Shown in pieces: positions 1-11,159 of a DNA stretch of 64,000 nucleotides. The stretch's first letter is position 1; every line of letters starts with the position of its first letter. The notes under the pieces are model-generated. The model ran no database searches, was not told the origin of the DNA, and was given only the letters and a program-made list of their open reading frames with translations. A program made the translations under genes and the position numbers. The stretch is from Azolla pinnata (Eukaryota; Streptophyta; Polypodiopsida; Salviniales; Salviniaceae): contig JBBBWG010010445.1 in assembly GCA_037176905.1 (NCBI GenBank), forward strand, positions 1 to 64,000, in the 5' to 3' direction.

Positions 1-681
1 GCCCCTCGTGTTCCACCGCGCCACGTACGACACCCGGCTCGCGAGGCCGCCGTTCCCGCCGCCGCCGTGCTTGCTGACCAGCGCCAGGAAGTCGGGCGAG
101 TCGTGGGGGCTCGCCCGCCGCGCAATCGCCACTCTCTTCCCTGCTCTCGATTATCGAATCGGATCGAATCAGATCGGATCGAATCGATCGAGCATTTAGG
201 GTTTCATGTTCAAGTGTTTGGCGGGGCTTCTTTAGGGTTTTGTTTCGGCTTTTCTTTTTTTAGGGCTTTTAGACCGCAATGCTGCTACACGTGTACCTTC
301 CACGAGGCTGGTCCGCGCCCCCGACTCCGCGGCGTCGCCCGCGTCGTTCCACATGCTCCACGTCCCCACGTACCTCGGCGTTCCGGGCGTCCACGCCCAC
401 GTGTAGTTCCCCGCCACGCGGCCCGAATCGTCCACCAGCGTCGCCGCCGACGCCTCCAGCATCCAATCCCCGTCCACGCACCTGTAGTACTGCGCCCCGT
501 CCGTCGTCCTCGTCGCGACCGCTAGGCTGCGTCCAGCACAGGCAAGCTTCTCCCCCCGTGAATCAGAGCGTTTTTCCCCCTTCTGAGACTATGGAAGAAG
601 CTTTGAGAAACGGCGATTCCGGAGAGTGTTGTTTTGTTGTTACCTGTTGCCTGCAGGAGGGCTGAGGCTGTCCCAAGCCAT
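1..681 (-). CDS. DUF3455 domain protein, 5' part (3 exons, runs off the left edge)
   Basis: Three exons splice in phase on the minus strand: 681-644 (ATG at 681), 526-297 and 140-1, giving 136 codons open to the window edge. The protein begins MAWDSLSPP. It carries the pattern I associate with DUF3455: TRTTDGAQYYRCVDGDW, then a beta-rich ATLVDDSGRVAGNYTWAWTP segment, and finally SRVSYVARWNTRG, which resembles the family's usual vTyvqRvnTxGG ending. Only a short C-terminal tail should be missing. Family members are small secreted or cell-wall-like proteins of unknown function in plants, fungi and bacteria. No signal peptide is visible at this N-terminus, which is unusual. Junctions are GT-AG. 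The first exon codes only 12 full codons, so the start is less certain than the body. The gene is divergent from the AP180 gene about 2.4 kb away. Confidence 0.72.
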
Positions 682-852
682 GGCAGCAGAAGGAAGGAGG
701 ACGAAGGCGAAGGCGAAGACGGAGACGACGACAGAGGCCATCTTCTTGGTTTCCTTCCTTTTCCGAAGCACAGGAAGGGAAGCTCAGAACAGAAAACGGA
801 GCTGTGCGCTGCTGCTGTCGCAGGGAAAACCCTAAATGAACAGATAGGTGAC

Positions 853-876
853 GAAGAAGAAGAAGAAGAAGAAGAA
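853..876 (+). repeat. GAA triplet microsatellite
   Basis: Uninterrupted GAA units upstream of the minus-strand DUF3455 gene, so read as CTT/TTC on that gene's coding strand. This pyrimidine-tract arrangement recurs ahead of other genes in the window. Confidence 0.9.
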
Positions 877-2350
877 TGGGCTTTGCTTCCCCGAGTGTAC
901 CTCCTTCCAAAACACTGCTCTGACAAAAACCGCCTTCTGCTGAAAACCGCTTTTGTTGCTTCCACCACAAGCAAAAGTCAAAATAGCCTCACTCTAATCA
1001 GATTGAGAAAATCCCTTGTTGGAGTTTGATGCCCACACAAATTGCACCATTTCGTGTCTATGTATCTAATCGATCAACAAAATCCATTGCTTTTTAATCC
1101 ATACAATCGACTTATATCGAAGCGCTCTAATCCATTCGTGCCTGGTACGGATTTTATGGGCCACCGAATCGCACTCAGCTTTGCGATGCGATTTCGTGTC
1201 GATTCTTTCCCGTTTCATCGATGGTGTGCATATCGGTGTGTTTGTTACGGTTTGATTAGGATCGATCGATTCTGTCGTTCGATTACTGGATTTGTCGATT
1301 TAACTACTCCGTCGTCGACTTGCGATTTGGGCATTTATCCGTGAGAATTATATATGTACATATCTTTTCCCCTGATTTACTCAAACCTGTGGGCGATGCC
1401 ACCCGTTATTCGTAAGCATCGTAATGCCTTGAAAGATGTCCAAAAGCTGTTTTTCTCTTCTACTGCAACTCATGAGTGATCTGTCAGCTCCAAGAGATAT
1501 TCTACCTGCAGACACGGGCAATCGTTTTGCTTTTCCTTTCTTCTTTCCCATTTCCTCAGATTCTCCGGGCTTTGGCTTCTGTAACCGCAATCATAATTTT
1601 TGCTGAGCCTACTGGCATGGCATTGTTGCAAGCATGGCTATAACTCATCATGAGATAGTTTGACCACCGTTTTGTGTATAATCTCATTGTGTATTACGAG
1701 CACAACCATAATAGGGTATAGAGCTTATCCTAGTCGAGAGATTCTAGCAAATCTATCAGCAATGTGTAATGTGTTGGGGATTATTGAGCAAGCTTCCGAA
1801 AAACTTAGCCAAGATCATCGGATTTCCAAACATACCTAGCTTTCAATGAGAGAGAATCGGAAGTATGGTTACAAAACCAAATCACGTAAAAGCTTGCGCC
1901 TCTAGTGTCTGATGAACTCGAAACATTCCGAAGAATGGATATGGTTTGTATGATCATTCTAAACTATTATCTCATCTGTCCAAGACACAAGCTGGCTTTT
2001 CGGGTGTTTAACCTTCCATTGAGGGTTAAAAATATCCTGTTCAAACAGTTTCATAATGTAAGAGTTAGTAACATAAGCAAAACAATGACATTCCAACCAA
2101 GCCAGTCATCCTTGTCGAAAGTTTTGTCTTGTCATGAAACCGTTTGCTTGTTGATTTTCCTCCCATATTTGGCATATTGTTAGCCAGAACCCAGATGATA
2201 ACATGCGTTTTCATGAATCACAGAAGTCAAGGCAAGATCCTAAGGCGGAATATTTGTCATGCTCTTGTATTCTATGTGTTTTGGCCAGGAGGCAAAGCTT
2301 GCAATTGTTAGAAAGAAGGAAAGAAAGAAAGATATATTGACGTCTTCTTT

Positions 2351-2416
2351 AGGCCAATATCGGCCCATGAGACAATACATACAATATAATGCTTGTACAT
2401 CCACTCATCTACGACA
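2351..2416 (+). repeat. Dispersed element, copy 1 (upstream of the AP180 gene)
   Basis: About 67 bp that align to 36467-36534 at roughly 80% identity with one or two small gaps. Both copies start with a GGCCAATAT(C/T)GGCCCA block, which contains a CCAAT-like core and a GGCCCA (site-II-like) motif. Both end with a shared ATCCACTCATCTA stretch. Each copy lies about 0.7 kb upstream of a plus-strand start codon. It could be a relic of a small mobile element or a shared regulatory block; the sequence alone does not decide. Confidence 0.6.
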
Positions 2417-2680
2417 GCAACATGCATCGTACATCAGCCTCGTAATGTTGTCCAATCCCTGATCGCTCGATGGATCGAGAGCACACATTTTTTTCTTTCC
2501 TTCTTCCGAATCTCGATCAGAACGTTTGCAGTCTAGTTTTTTTAGCAGAGCAGAAGAAGAAGAAGAAGAAGCAAAACGGGGAAGGGGCATTTTGTGAAAA
2601 TAACTAAAATTTCTCGCACAGTGGGAGGGGCATCCGAGAAATTACGCAAAGCCTTGCATTTCGTTTTGATGTTGACTGTG

Positions 2681-2766
2681 TCTCTCTCTCTCTCTCTCTT
2701 CTTCTTCGTCTTCCATTGTTTTCCTATCTCTTCTTCTTCTTCTTCGGCTTCTTCGGCTTCTTCTTC
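2681..2766 (+). promoter_or_regulatory. CT/CTT-rich pyrimidine tract in the AP180 leader region
   Basis: A run of CT repeats (about 2681-2699) followed by CTT-rich sequence to 2766, on the coding strand 300-390 bases before the start codon. Y-patch-like pyrimidine tracts are common around plant transcription starts. The assignment as core promoter or 5' leader is inferred from position and composition. Confidence 0.4.
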
Positions 2767-3066
2767 TGTGTGACCGACCTTCGGACCTGCTAAGCAGCAG
2801 ACCCTAATTCCCATCTCTCCAGAGCTCGCTCTCACGCAGCAGGCACGCACGCATACAGAAAAGCCTGGTTCACGACCGTTTGTCTGACCGGAACCCTAAT
2901 TCTCTCTCCCTCTCGCCGTATCCCAGAATTCATTGTTCTCCGTGCACGTTTGGATCCTTCTCGCACCCCCTCCTGCTGGATCATGGCTTGTTAGCAGCAA
3001 CTATCAGCGACGGACGCATACACAGACCAGCGGGAGTAGCAGTGGTGGAAGATAAAGTGTGTAGAT

Positions 3067-3197
3067 ATGGCGGCCGGATCGACACAGGAGAGCTTGCGCA
3101 AGGTTCTCGGAGCTATCAAAGACACTACCAAGGTCGGACTTGCGCAGATCAACAGCGAGTTCAAGGTGCGGTCAAACAAATATTATTCTTCCCTCTA

Positions 3198-3240
<43 letters not shown>

Positions 3241-6200
3241 TTCATCCCTCCTGGTAAATGGCTCGTAGATCACTATCGGTGAATTTTCTTTGCGTATGCT
3301 TCGTGTCCTTCATTAGCTGGAGTTTTCCTACTTTGCATGGATGATTTTCTCGTCTTTTCTTGTTCTATGCCTGATTTTCTCCCCTCGCATATTAATCACT
3401 CGTAGATATGTCTGCATTTTGTGCCTTTTCCTTTCTTGGACCACATAGTTGTAGATATGCCCATTCTACTTCATTCCTTTTTGCCAAATTCTGATTTTGC
3501 GATTCGTTTGAGATGCTTTTTTGTTATATTTCTCTCAATCGATTCTAGATGTATATCTCCTTCTCCTTCCTTTCTCTGACTACCTTTTTTATAGCTCATA
3601 TTATCTGCTTCCCTTCGTTTGATTTTCATGACTAACGACATGTAGTGGGATCAGTTTCTCTTCCTTCGTCCCTCCGAAGGTTCATCACTAATGCTTCCTA
3701 CACCTCACGCATTGATTTCTTTGTATTTTGTTTCAATAATCATTTCTATATACGGAGGTCCTTTCCGTTTTTCTGCATGACCAGATTGTCTTCTTTACAA
3801 CAATCGAATGAGATGTTTGGATTGGTTGATTCTTTGAACTTTCTTCTTTATCTGAAGAATTATCATTCATTGTAGGGACAATGAAAACCACATATATTAT
3901 TCTTTTGCTTCTCATCCATGATTCAGATCCAGTACTTCTTTCTCATAAGGGATGACTTTCTAGATTTAGTTTTTAGGTACAATCACTGTGACGAGCCTCC
4001 TCAAAGTTTGTGTAATATTAGCCTTTCTCTTTCTCTCTCTCTCTCTCTCTGGGAATCAGACTGATACCTTTATATGGCGGGCCATTGAAGATTTAATTTT
4101 TGATCTCCATGTCTGGATGCTCTTGAAGATAATATAACTAGATGGCATGGCCATCAAGCTGTATGTGGTATTTGTTTCCTCTCCATTTCTCTAGCTGCGA
4201 GCAGATCTAATATTTCATTTGAATACAATCAGATTTTCAAAATCTAGGTCCTGATTGCCTTCCCTTGAGTTACAATCAGAAAATGTGAGAAGACAGCATA
4301 AGCCATTGAGCTATGTGTAATATTAGGTTTACTGTTTGCTTCTCTGTCTCCAACTCAGACCTTATACTTCTTTATCGCATTATTGGAATTTCGAGAGAGG
4401 TTTTAATCGCAATCACTGGAACCATTATCAAAATATCTCTGAGGGGAGGACATGTGGTCAAGCTCTGCATGATATTAGTTTTAATGGTAAGAATCTATCA
4501 GGAGAGAAATCAAGGCCAATGCTATTATTCGAACTCATTTGTATCTCAGATTATTGGCTCAAAAACTTGTTACAAAAGATTATAGGAGGATGCAGAATTG
4601 TTTGGAATGTACACCTAATGTAAAGAAGTGAGCATTTTCTGAATTATGATTTCATTGATTATGGTTCTAGCTGTTGGGCCTGATGATGGTTTATGTTTTT
4701 AATTATATTTAATTGATTGGTTCTCTGTCTTTCAAGATGAACTGGTAAGTTTGCTTTCATTTTAATCTTCTTTTCTGGCGATATATTTTTATATTTTTGT
4801 TCTTATAAGATTTGCCTTTGGTTGCATTGCAGGATCTGGATGTGGCCATAGTTAAAGCTACTAATCATGTAGAATGCCCCCCCAAGGAGAAGCATGTCAA
4901 AAGTAAGAATTACGCTCAGACGGAACAATGTGATGCCAGAATGCTAAAGGATAAAAGTTCTCTGAGATTCTGATTGATAAGGTTTGAAGGAGGGGGAATT
5001 GATTATAACAGGAGAGGTCTAGTACACTGTGGACTGATTAGGTCTCATTTCTAGAGAGAAACTTCGTCTATCTTGCTCATTTGTTAGATATTAAAAGCTT
5101 GTTAAGCTATTCATAGTTGAAGAAGTTCAGTATATTACTGTTTTAATTATCTTCCAAGCTACTGGCAGTCTGTGAGAAATATCTAGTGGGTGCAACTTCT
5201 GTAATTCACTCAAGATTTCAAGTTGCCATGATTGATCCTGAAGTACAAATGTTTAATGTGTTACTAATTAACTAGGTTTCAAGGTGGAGATGTATGTGAT
5301 AATTTTCTCTTAATTTCTTTTTCTGGATATTTCTCATCGATCAGATTTGCAACATAGATGATGCGTTCAGAGGATGGTTTCTAGTGGAAAGTGTAAATAT
5401 GCATTTTACTGATTGATATTTTCAAATGCTGTTGCTGTAGCCATCTTCTTAGCTACATCGGCAGTTAGACCGAGAGCTGATGTTGCATATTGTATTCACG
5501 CACTTGCACGACGAGTCACAAAAACTCACAATTGGACTGTAAGCTGGCTATACCTACTTCCAATCACTGTTGTATGGTTGATATATGAAATGCAAAGTGA
5601 ATGACTTTTTATTTATTGATGTCTTTGTAGGTTGCATTGAAAACGTTGATGGTGATACATCGTACCTTGAGAGAAGGAGATCCCACATTTCGGGAGGAGC
5701 TTGTGAATTATTCTCGATCGAGACGTCTTGCTTTCAACCTATCCAATTTTAAGGATGATTCCAGTCCTAGTGGTAAATATAGGTGCTTCTTTGTGGTTAT
5801 CATCTAGTGAAAGACTTGATAGCATGTATGATAACACCATTCTCTTTATTCGGCTCTCTAGAACTTTTGCGACCATAATTTGAAACCGTATGCCCTCATT
5901 GAAAAGGTATGCCTTAAAATTGCTACATTTCTCATGAAACTTAAACCGGGGTACATGCATCTGAATGTAGATACGGGAAAGATTTCTGCTTTCCAATTCA
6001 GTTATTTCTCAGTTCGTGGCACGATTACAAGTTTGAGTTTATACTGAGGATAATGTATGTTACTTGAAAGTTCAGAAAACCTAAAATTTCATTTGTTTGC
6101 ACCTACTGATGATTAACATGTTTATTGTTTTATATTTACCCCAACCAATGATTATTGTAGTATACATCAGAATATTGTACAGATTGGCCGCCAAAGTTTG

Positions 6201-9200
6201 ACATTCCCTTCTTTACGAAAACTAGAATCAAACAGTTTAACATGTGCTCTAGAGTGCACACATATTGTATCCAGCCTGTTTAAACACACAGGTTATGTAA
6301 CGTGAATCATCATTATGGATGGAACTCACATAGTCTAGAATAATTGAATTGTGAAAACAGAACCTCAAAAATGGATACCAGGCTGTAAATCACTGAGATA
6401 ACACTTACTGTGGAATGTGCGGACATAATCATTCATTCATGTAATATTGCTTTTTATTTTGTAACTGGTAATTTTGAAATATTTGCTTCAACTATGTGAA
6501 TGGGGCAGTAATTCGACAGACATTTGAATCTAAGCCATTATGAACTACCTCACATACGTGTATAGTAAGCAATGAACTACTATAATATATTGTTATTATT
6601 ATTATTATTGGGAGTTGCTGTACGGCTAGGAATTTTTGTCATAATAAATCTCTAGTCACTTCTAGTCGGATGTGTTTTGTTTTCTATTCTAAATATACAT
6701 TTTATGGATATTTTGTGTGTACCTATCAACAAATTATTTGTTATCTACAGTATCCAGTAAACTCCATCAGATATATACATAATATATTGCTGTTATAACT
6801 GGCAGCACCCAGTGTCGTGCACCTATTTACTTCCCTCCTGAACTTTGAAGGCTAAGTTGATCATTATATTCATCTCTCTTTGCAGCTTGGGATTACTCTG
6901 CCTTTGTTCGTGCATATGCCTTATACCTAGAGGAGCGCATTGAATGCTTCAGATCTCTCAAGTGTGATCTGGAATCTGATCGTTTTCTGGTGTGAATTAA
7001 GGTTTTGGCAAATTCTGTTCATTTTTGTCAACAATGCCTTTAGCATTTTTTATCTATGCAGAAAACCAAGGACCTAGATACAGTAGATCTGTTGGAGCAA
7101 CTTCCTGTTCTACAGCAGCTATTATATCGATCAATGGGGTGTCAGGTATAAATTTAAGAAGTGTATCTATTTTTGTATCTGCAAAAATCAACTTGACTGA
7201 TTCTAGTGTCCTTGCTTACTCAGCCTGAAGGTGCTGGGCTTTCAAATTATGTTATTCAATGTGCGCTGAATTTGGTATGTGATGCATCATTATATTAAGT
7301 TAGATATACCTACATACCTATATGCAAACATGCCATTATGTTCATCTGGAAGGACAATTTATTTATGATATACCATTTAAGGGTTTTTTATTTTTCAGGT
7401 CTTGAAAGAAAGTGTTAGAATCTATCGTGCAATCAGCGATGGCATGATCAATCTTGTAGACAAGGTATGCCTCTCTATCTCTGTAATTTGGAGATCAACA
7501 GCATACTAGATACAAACTAATTGCTTGTCCTCTTTCAGTTTTTTGAAATGCAACGACATGATGCTTCCAAAGCTCTTGAAATATACAAGCGAAACGGGCA
7601 GCAGGTTGTAATGACGAAGCAGTTTCTTTGCCTAGAATTGCATGCATAGTTTTAGGACTGAAGTTAAGAAATGTATAACATGATGTTTGGCTGAAACTTG
7701 GCAGACTGAGAAACTTTCAGAGTTCTATGATGTTTGCAAAGGATTGGATTTCTCCCGCAATGTGAAGCTGCCTGAGTTTGAGCAGGTGATGATGTGTTAC
7801 GTGGTGACTACAATGCATACTCATGCTACTTCGACACTCTCAATCATTGTGGTGAATCTATATCCTGCAGCCACCACAATCATTCCTTGCTTCGATGGAG
7901 CAATATGTGCGTGATGCACCCCGAGGATCCTCATTTGTGCGTAAAGATTCCATGGTATTACATCTTGCCAGTTTTTCTGTGGTGGTATGCTTGTAATGTG
8001 AGATGCACTGTTCTATCTCATGTATTAAAATGCAAATGCTAAATATTGAACAGGAGGATCGTGATGATCGTTTGGCAAGAAAAGGGTCCCTAAATATTCC
8101 AGCCCTCGAGTATAAACGAACTGAACCAGAGGAGCCTATTCCACCACCACCACCACCACCACCAGTGCAAACTGACCAGAGCATTTCTCCTCCTGCAGCT
8201 CCAGTTGCAATTCCCTCTCCTCAGAATGTTGATCTTTTGGTACATCTTATTGTCAATCTGCCAGTTTTGCACTTGCCTACAGCTCGCATCTTTACATTTA
8301 AGTAGACGAGATGACTTATGGATGCCAATGTTCATCATCTAGTATATTTTATGATGGATGGACCTTGCATATCTGCTTGTGAGAATGCCATTATGCAAGT
8401 AGTACATATATTCACTTAAGTTTCTGTGGGCTTCAGGGCCTTGATGATGTTAAGGCTGATCCATCTGCGTTGGAGGAAAGCAATGCATTAGCTTTGGCAA
8501 TTGGTACGAATAATCACGATTTTCATTGATATATTATCTTCAACATGGAACATTTGTTTGATAGCCAACAGTCGACATGCTTTTGATCAATGGACGGGCG
8601 TTCATTTTTTGCAGTGCCTGCTTCCAGTAGCGCATCGGCAAGTAATGATAAAGGGTTTGGCATGACGGCTGGTGCTGGTGTCTCTGGTTGGGAGTTAGCG
8701 CTAGTCACAACAGCAAGTAGTAATGATAGTGCTCTTAGTCAAAGCAAACTGGTAATTCTCCTATAATTTACTTCCCTTGTCACAACTAGTAATGATAGTG
8801 CTCTTAGTATAAGCAAAGTGGTAGTTCTCCTTTGATTAAGCTCATATTTTTGTTCATTACAATGGCATTATTATGATTTCGCATTAGATGCAATACAGAA
8901 TGATTCCTCTATCTCTTTCCCTCCAAGTCTGTCCCATGGGTCATGTTCCCCTCTTTCTCGTCACCTTATTGTCATCACCATCTTTTAAAAAATATGCAAT
9001 GACACGGTTTAGAAGGTAAATCAAACCAAATTAGAAGCCATGGTTATGTCATGCACGAGGTTTATGTTTCCAGAGCCTCGTGTACAATACTTTTATTTCT
9101 TAGTATTTAGGTGTAACCTAATTGAATGCGTGAAATAACAGTCATTTTTGTCTTATAACAGGCTGGTGGATTTGATCGCTTAACATTAGACAGCTTATAT

Positions 9201-9554
9201 GATGATGCACTAACGAGGCAAGCATACAAAGGGCAATCCATTGGCAATGGATTGGATCATATGTCTCCAAATCCATTTGCACCGATGCAACAGGATCCCT
9301 TCTTTGCATCAGCGAAAGTGGCTCCTCCTCCCAACGTACAACTTGCAGCACTTGCCCAGCAACAGCAAGTTATGATGATGCATCAGCAGCAACAGGCAAT
9401 GATGATGAATCGACAACAAATGGTTGGAGGGGGTGCACACACTATTAACCCGTACAATGATGGGTATGTTATGCCATCGGTGATGATGCCTCCGCCCAAT
9501 CCGTACCAAAGCCAGATGCACTCTAACCCCTTTGGAAACCCTGGTCTCTTATAG
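3067..9554 (+). CDS. ANTH/AP180-type clathrin assembly protein (PICALM1-like), 575 aa
   Basis: Fifteen exons join in phase: 3067-3165, 4833-4902, 5441-5538, 5631-5772, 6886-6989, 7062-7145, 7224-7274, 7399-7464, 7539-7604, 7705-7785, 7871-7954, 8054-8239, 8437-8503, 8615-8751, 9162-9554. The N-terminal ANTH domain (about residues 1-290) shows [20 protein letters not shown] with the PI(4,5)P2-contacting KATNH and PPKEKH lysines, then [33 protein letters not shown] and [19 protein letters not shown]. The C-terminal third is unstructured: a polyproline run (about 340), DPF (AP-2 appendage type), two NPF motifs (EH-domain type) and Gln/Met-rich stretches. The family binds membrane, clathrin and AP-2 and recruits VAMP72 SNAREs during plant endocytosis. 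Start chosen at [19 protein letters not shown], matching the family N-terminus. Length is normal and no key motif is missing. Confidence 0.96.
3202..3238 (+). repeat. CT dinucleotide microsatellite in AP180 intron 1
   Basis: Seventeen or so perfect CT units starting 36 bases after the first donor site. A second shorter CT run lies at about 4028-4050 in the same 1.67-kb intron. No function is implied. Confidence 0.9.
8704..8830 (+). repeat. Tandem duplication of the exon 14 end and its donor site in AP180 intron 14
   Basis: The segment 8704-8761 (last 48 bases of exon 14, its donor and start of the intron) is repeated at 8779-8830, in the intron, with about 85-90% identity and a 6-base deletion. 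The second copy keeps a GGTAGTTCTCC donor-like sequence in place of GGTAATTCTCC. The duplicate could act as a decoy or alternative 5' splice site. Confidence 0.8.
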
Positions 9555-9632
9555 GAGAGAGACAAACAAGAAAGATTGGATGTTTACATATTTATTTGAG
9601 AAAGCTCCATCCTCTGAGCCTTTCCAATTTGC

Positions 9633-9638
9633 AATAAA
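9633..9638 (+). terminator. Polyadenylation signal of the AP180 gene (AATAAA)
   Basis: A canonical AATAAA lies 79 bases after the stop codon. T-rich and TGT-containing sequence follows it, to about 9960. Plant near-upstream elements are loose, so this is only the best single match. Confidence 0.4.
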
Positions 9639-10615
9639 AACCGTGTTTATTGGAGCGTGCACTATTGGTTGTAGACAGATGCGCTCTTAAAAAAATCGAT
9701 CTGGTTGAGAGAGTGAAAGATTGTTTCTGTGAAGCAAAGATGTAACAAGATGCCAGTTTGGTTTGGGATCAGGATACCAGCTAGCTGTACGCTGTTGTGG
9801 GGAAGAAATCTCTGGTGTTATTTACCCCGCCATGTTCCGATGTATTTTTTGTAAACGTTTTATCGACTACTCTTGTCGTAGGGGCTTCTGCTTTCAGAAA
9901 AGGGAATAATGTAGAGATGGGATTCTATATGCTTATTAAAGGATTGTAATAACATCTATGCTGTGATTGTGAAGCGTGTGATGTAAGGCGACGCTTGTGA
10001 AGAGGATTGTGGAATAATGTTTCAGTACAAGGTGGATTGAGGACTCTATGTTGTTCAGTACAAAGTTCAAGCAGCGTACGGAATCGCAGGTATTTAGAAC
10101 TGTTATGAAGTTGTGAAACCCAATCGTAGGAAGTAACGCAAAACTAGCTGTATGTACATGTAAAATGCTGAAGGAGTGACCTGAGCTAGACTACCAATCC
10201 AACACCGTGTTACATAATCTGGAAAGAAGAGTGCTTCAGAAATAGGGCATTCTAGGGTTCCAATGGGGCACAATTAATCAGGCCACCTTTGGTGGATTGT
10301 TCTGTTTCACCTCTTGAACAACATGGTTAAATAGAAATACCCTTGGGGCTCTCAACTGGCACCACCTTTAACCACGGTGATTATGCTCCAAATAACATTT
10401 GATAGGCGGAGCTATTTGAAACTACAACACCATCGAGTACATGTGCTCTATGCCATGGGATCCATCAAAGAAGTTTGACAAGCCATAATCTAAAGTCGTA
10501 TCTCTCCTCTGGTCTCCTTCATCAGTGGCAAGGACCATGAAGCCGATCTGCTCCTCGGCATCTATGCCAAACAAACGGGGGCTGGCTCATCGGCATGGCG
10601 GCCGACTCCACCTTC

Positions 10616-11010
10616 GAGGATCGTCCTGCGACGCTACACGATGGTCGACAGAAATCGAGCCATGGATGGAACGACTCATTCCATATTCGGAGTTGTTTTC
10701 CAAGCGTGATTCAATTCATTCACCGGCTAGAACAGGACTTCTAGTGAGGATCGTCTCGCTACGCTGCACGGTGGTCGATAGAAATCCAAGCCATGGATGG
10801 AAACGATCCATTCCATTTTTCAGACTCGATTTTTCGACGTGATTCGATTCGTTCATCAGCCGCTGACTCGATCGTCGAGGATTGCCGTTAAGTACACTGA
10901 ATGTACAAATGGTCGACAGAAATCGAGCCATGGATGGAACGATTCGATTCATAAATCGGAGCTCGTTCTTCCGACGCGATTCGATTCGTCCATTGACGGG
11001 AAACTGGAAA
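10616..11010 (+). repeat. Imperfect tandem repeat, three units of about 130-135 bp
   Basis: Units begin near 10616, 10746 and 10876. Each starts with a GAGGAT(C/T)G block and contains GGTCGA(C/T)AGAAATC followed by a CCATGGATGGAA core. They end in GTGATTCRATTCRTTCA-like sequence. Identity is perhaps 70-80%. The block ends about 150 bp before the LanC-like start codon, so it occupies that gene's proximal promoter. Confidence 0.8.
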
Positions 11011-11159
11011 AACTGGCGTCGGACCGATCGATCGATCGGAAGGCATTCTAAGAAGTAACATTTTTTGTGTGTTGTTTTTACAGTTCTCGGTAGAATTCCT
11101 TCTTGTGTGACAGTAGCTCCGTCGGGGGGGGGCTAACCAACAGAACCCCTGAAATCAAC

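Larger units (their letters stand above)
682..3066. other. Divergent intergenic region between the DUF3455 and AP180 genes
   Basis: I see no convincing coding exon here; open frames are short and low in complexity. It holds a GAA triplet tract (853-876), an AACCCTA-type telo-box near 828-836, an element shared with the MYST upstream region (2351-2416), and a pyrimidine-rich CT/CTT leader (about 2681-2766). A further AACCCTAA telo-box lies near 2891, about 175 bases before the AP180 start codon. These fit a plant core promoter and 5' leader for the plus-strand gene. Confidence 0.6.
9555..11159. other. Spacer between AP180 and the LanC-like gene
   Basis: The first 400 bases are probably AP180 3' UTR and downstream sequence. 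From 10150 to 10500 I see nothing recognisable. 10616-11010 is a three-copy imperfect tandem repeat listed separately. 11040-11159 should be the LanC-like promoter-proximal region and 5' leader; it contains a run of nine G at about 11124-11132. Confidence 0.5.

Noticed and set aside
11103-11159. An upstream start for the LanC-like protein in the same frame (near 11103)
   Set aside because: It begins at a GTG, adds a Cys/Gly-rich stretch over a G-run, and does not resemble the family N-terminus; the ATG at 11160 does.
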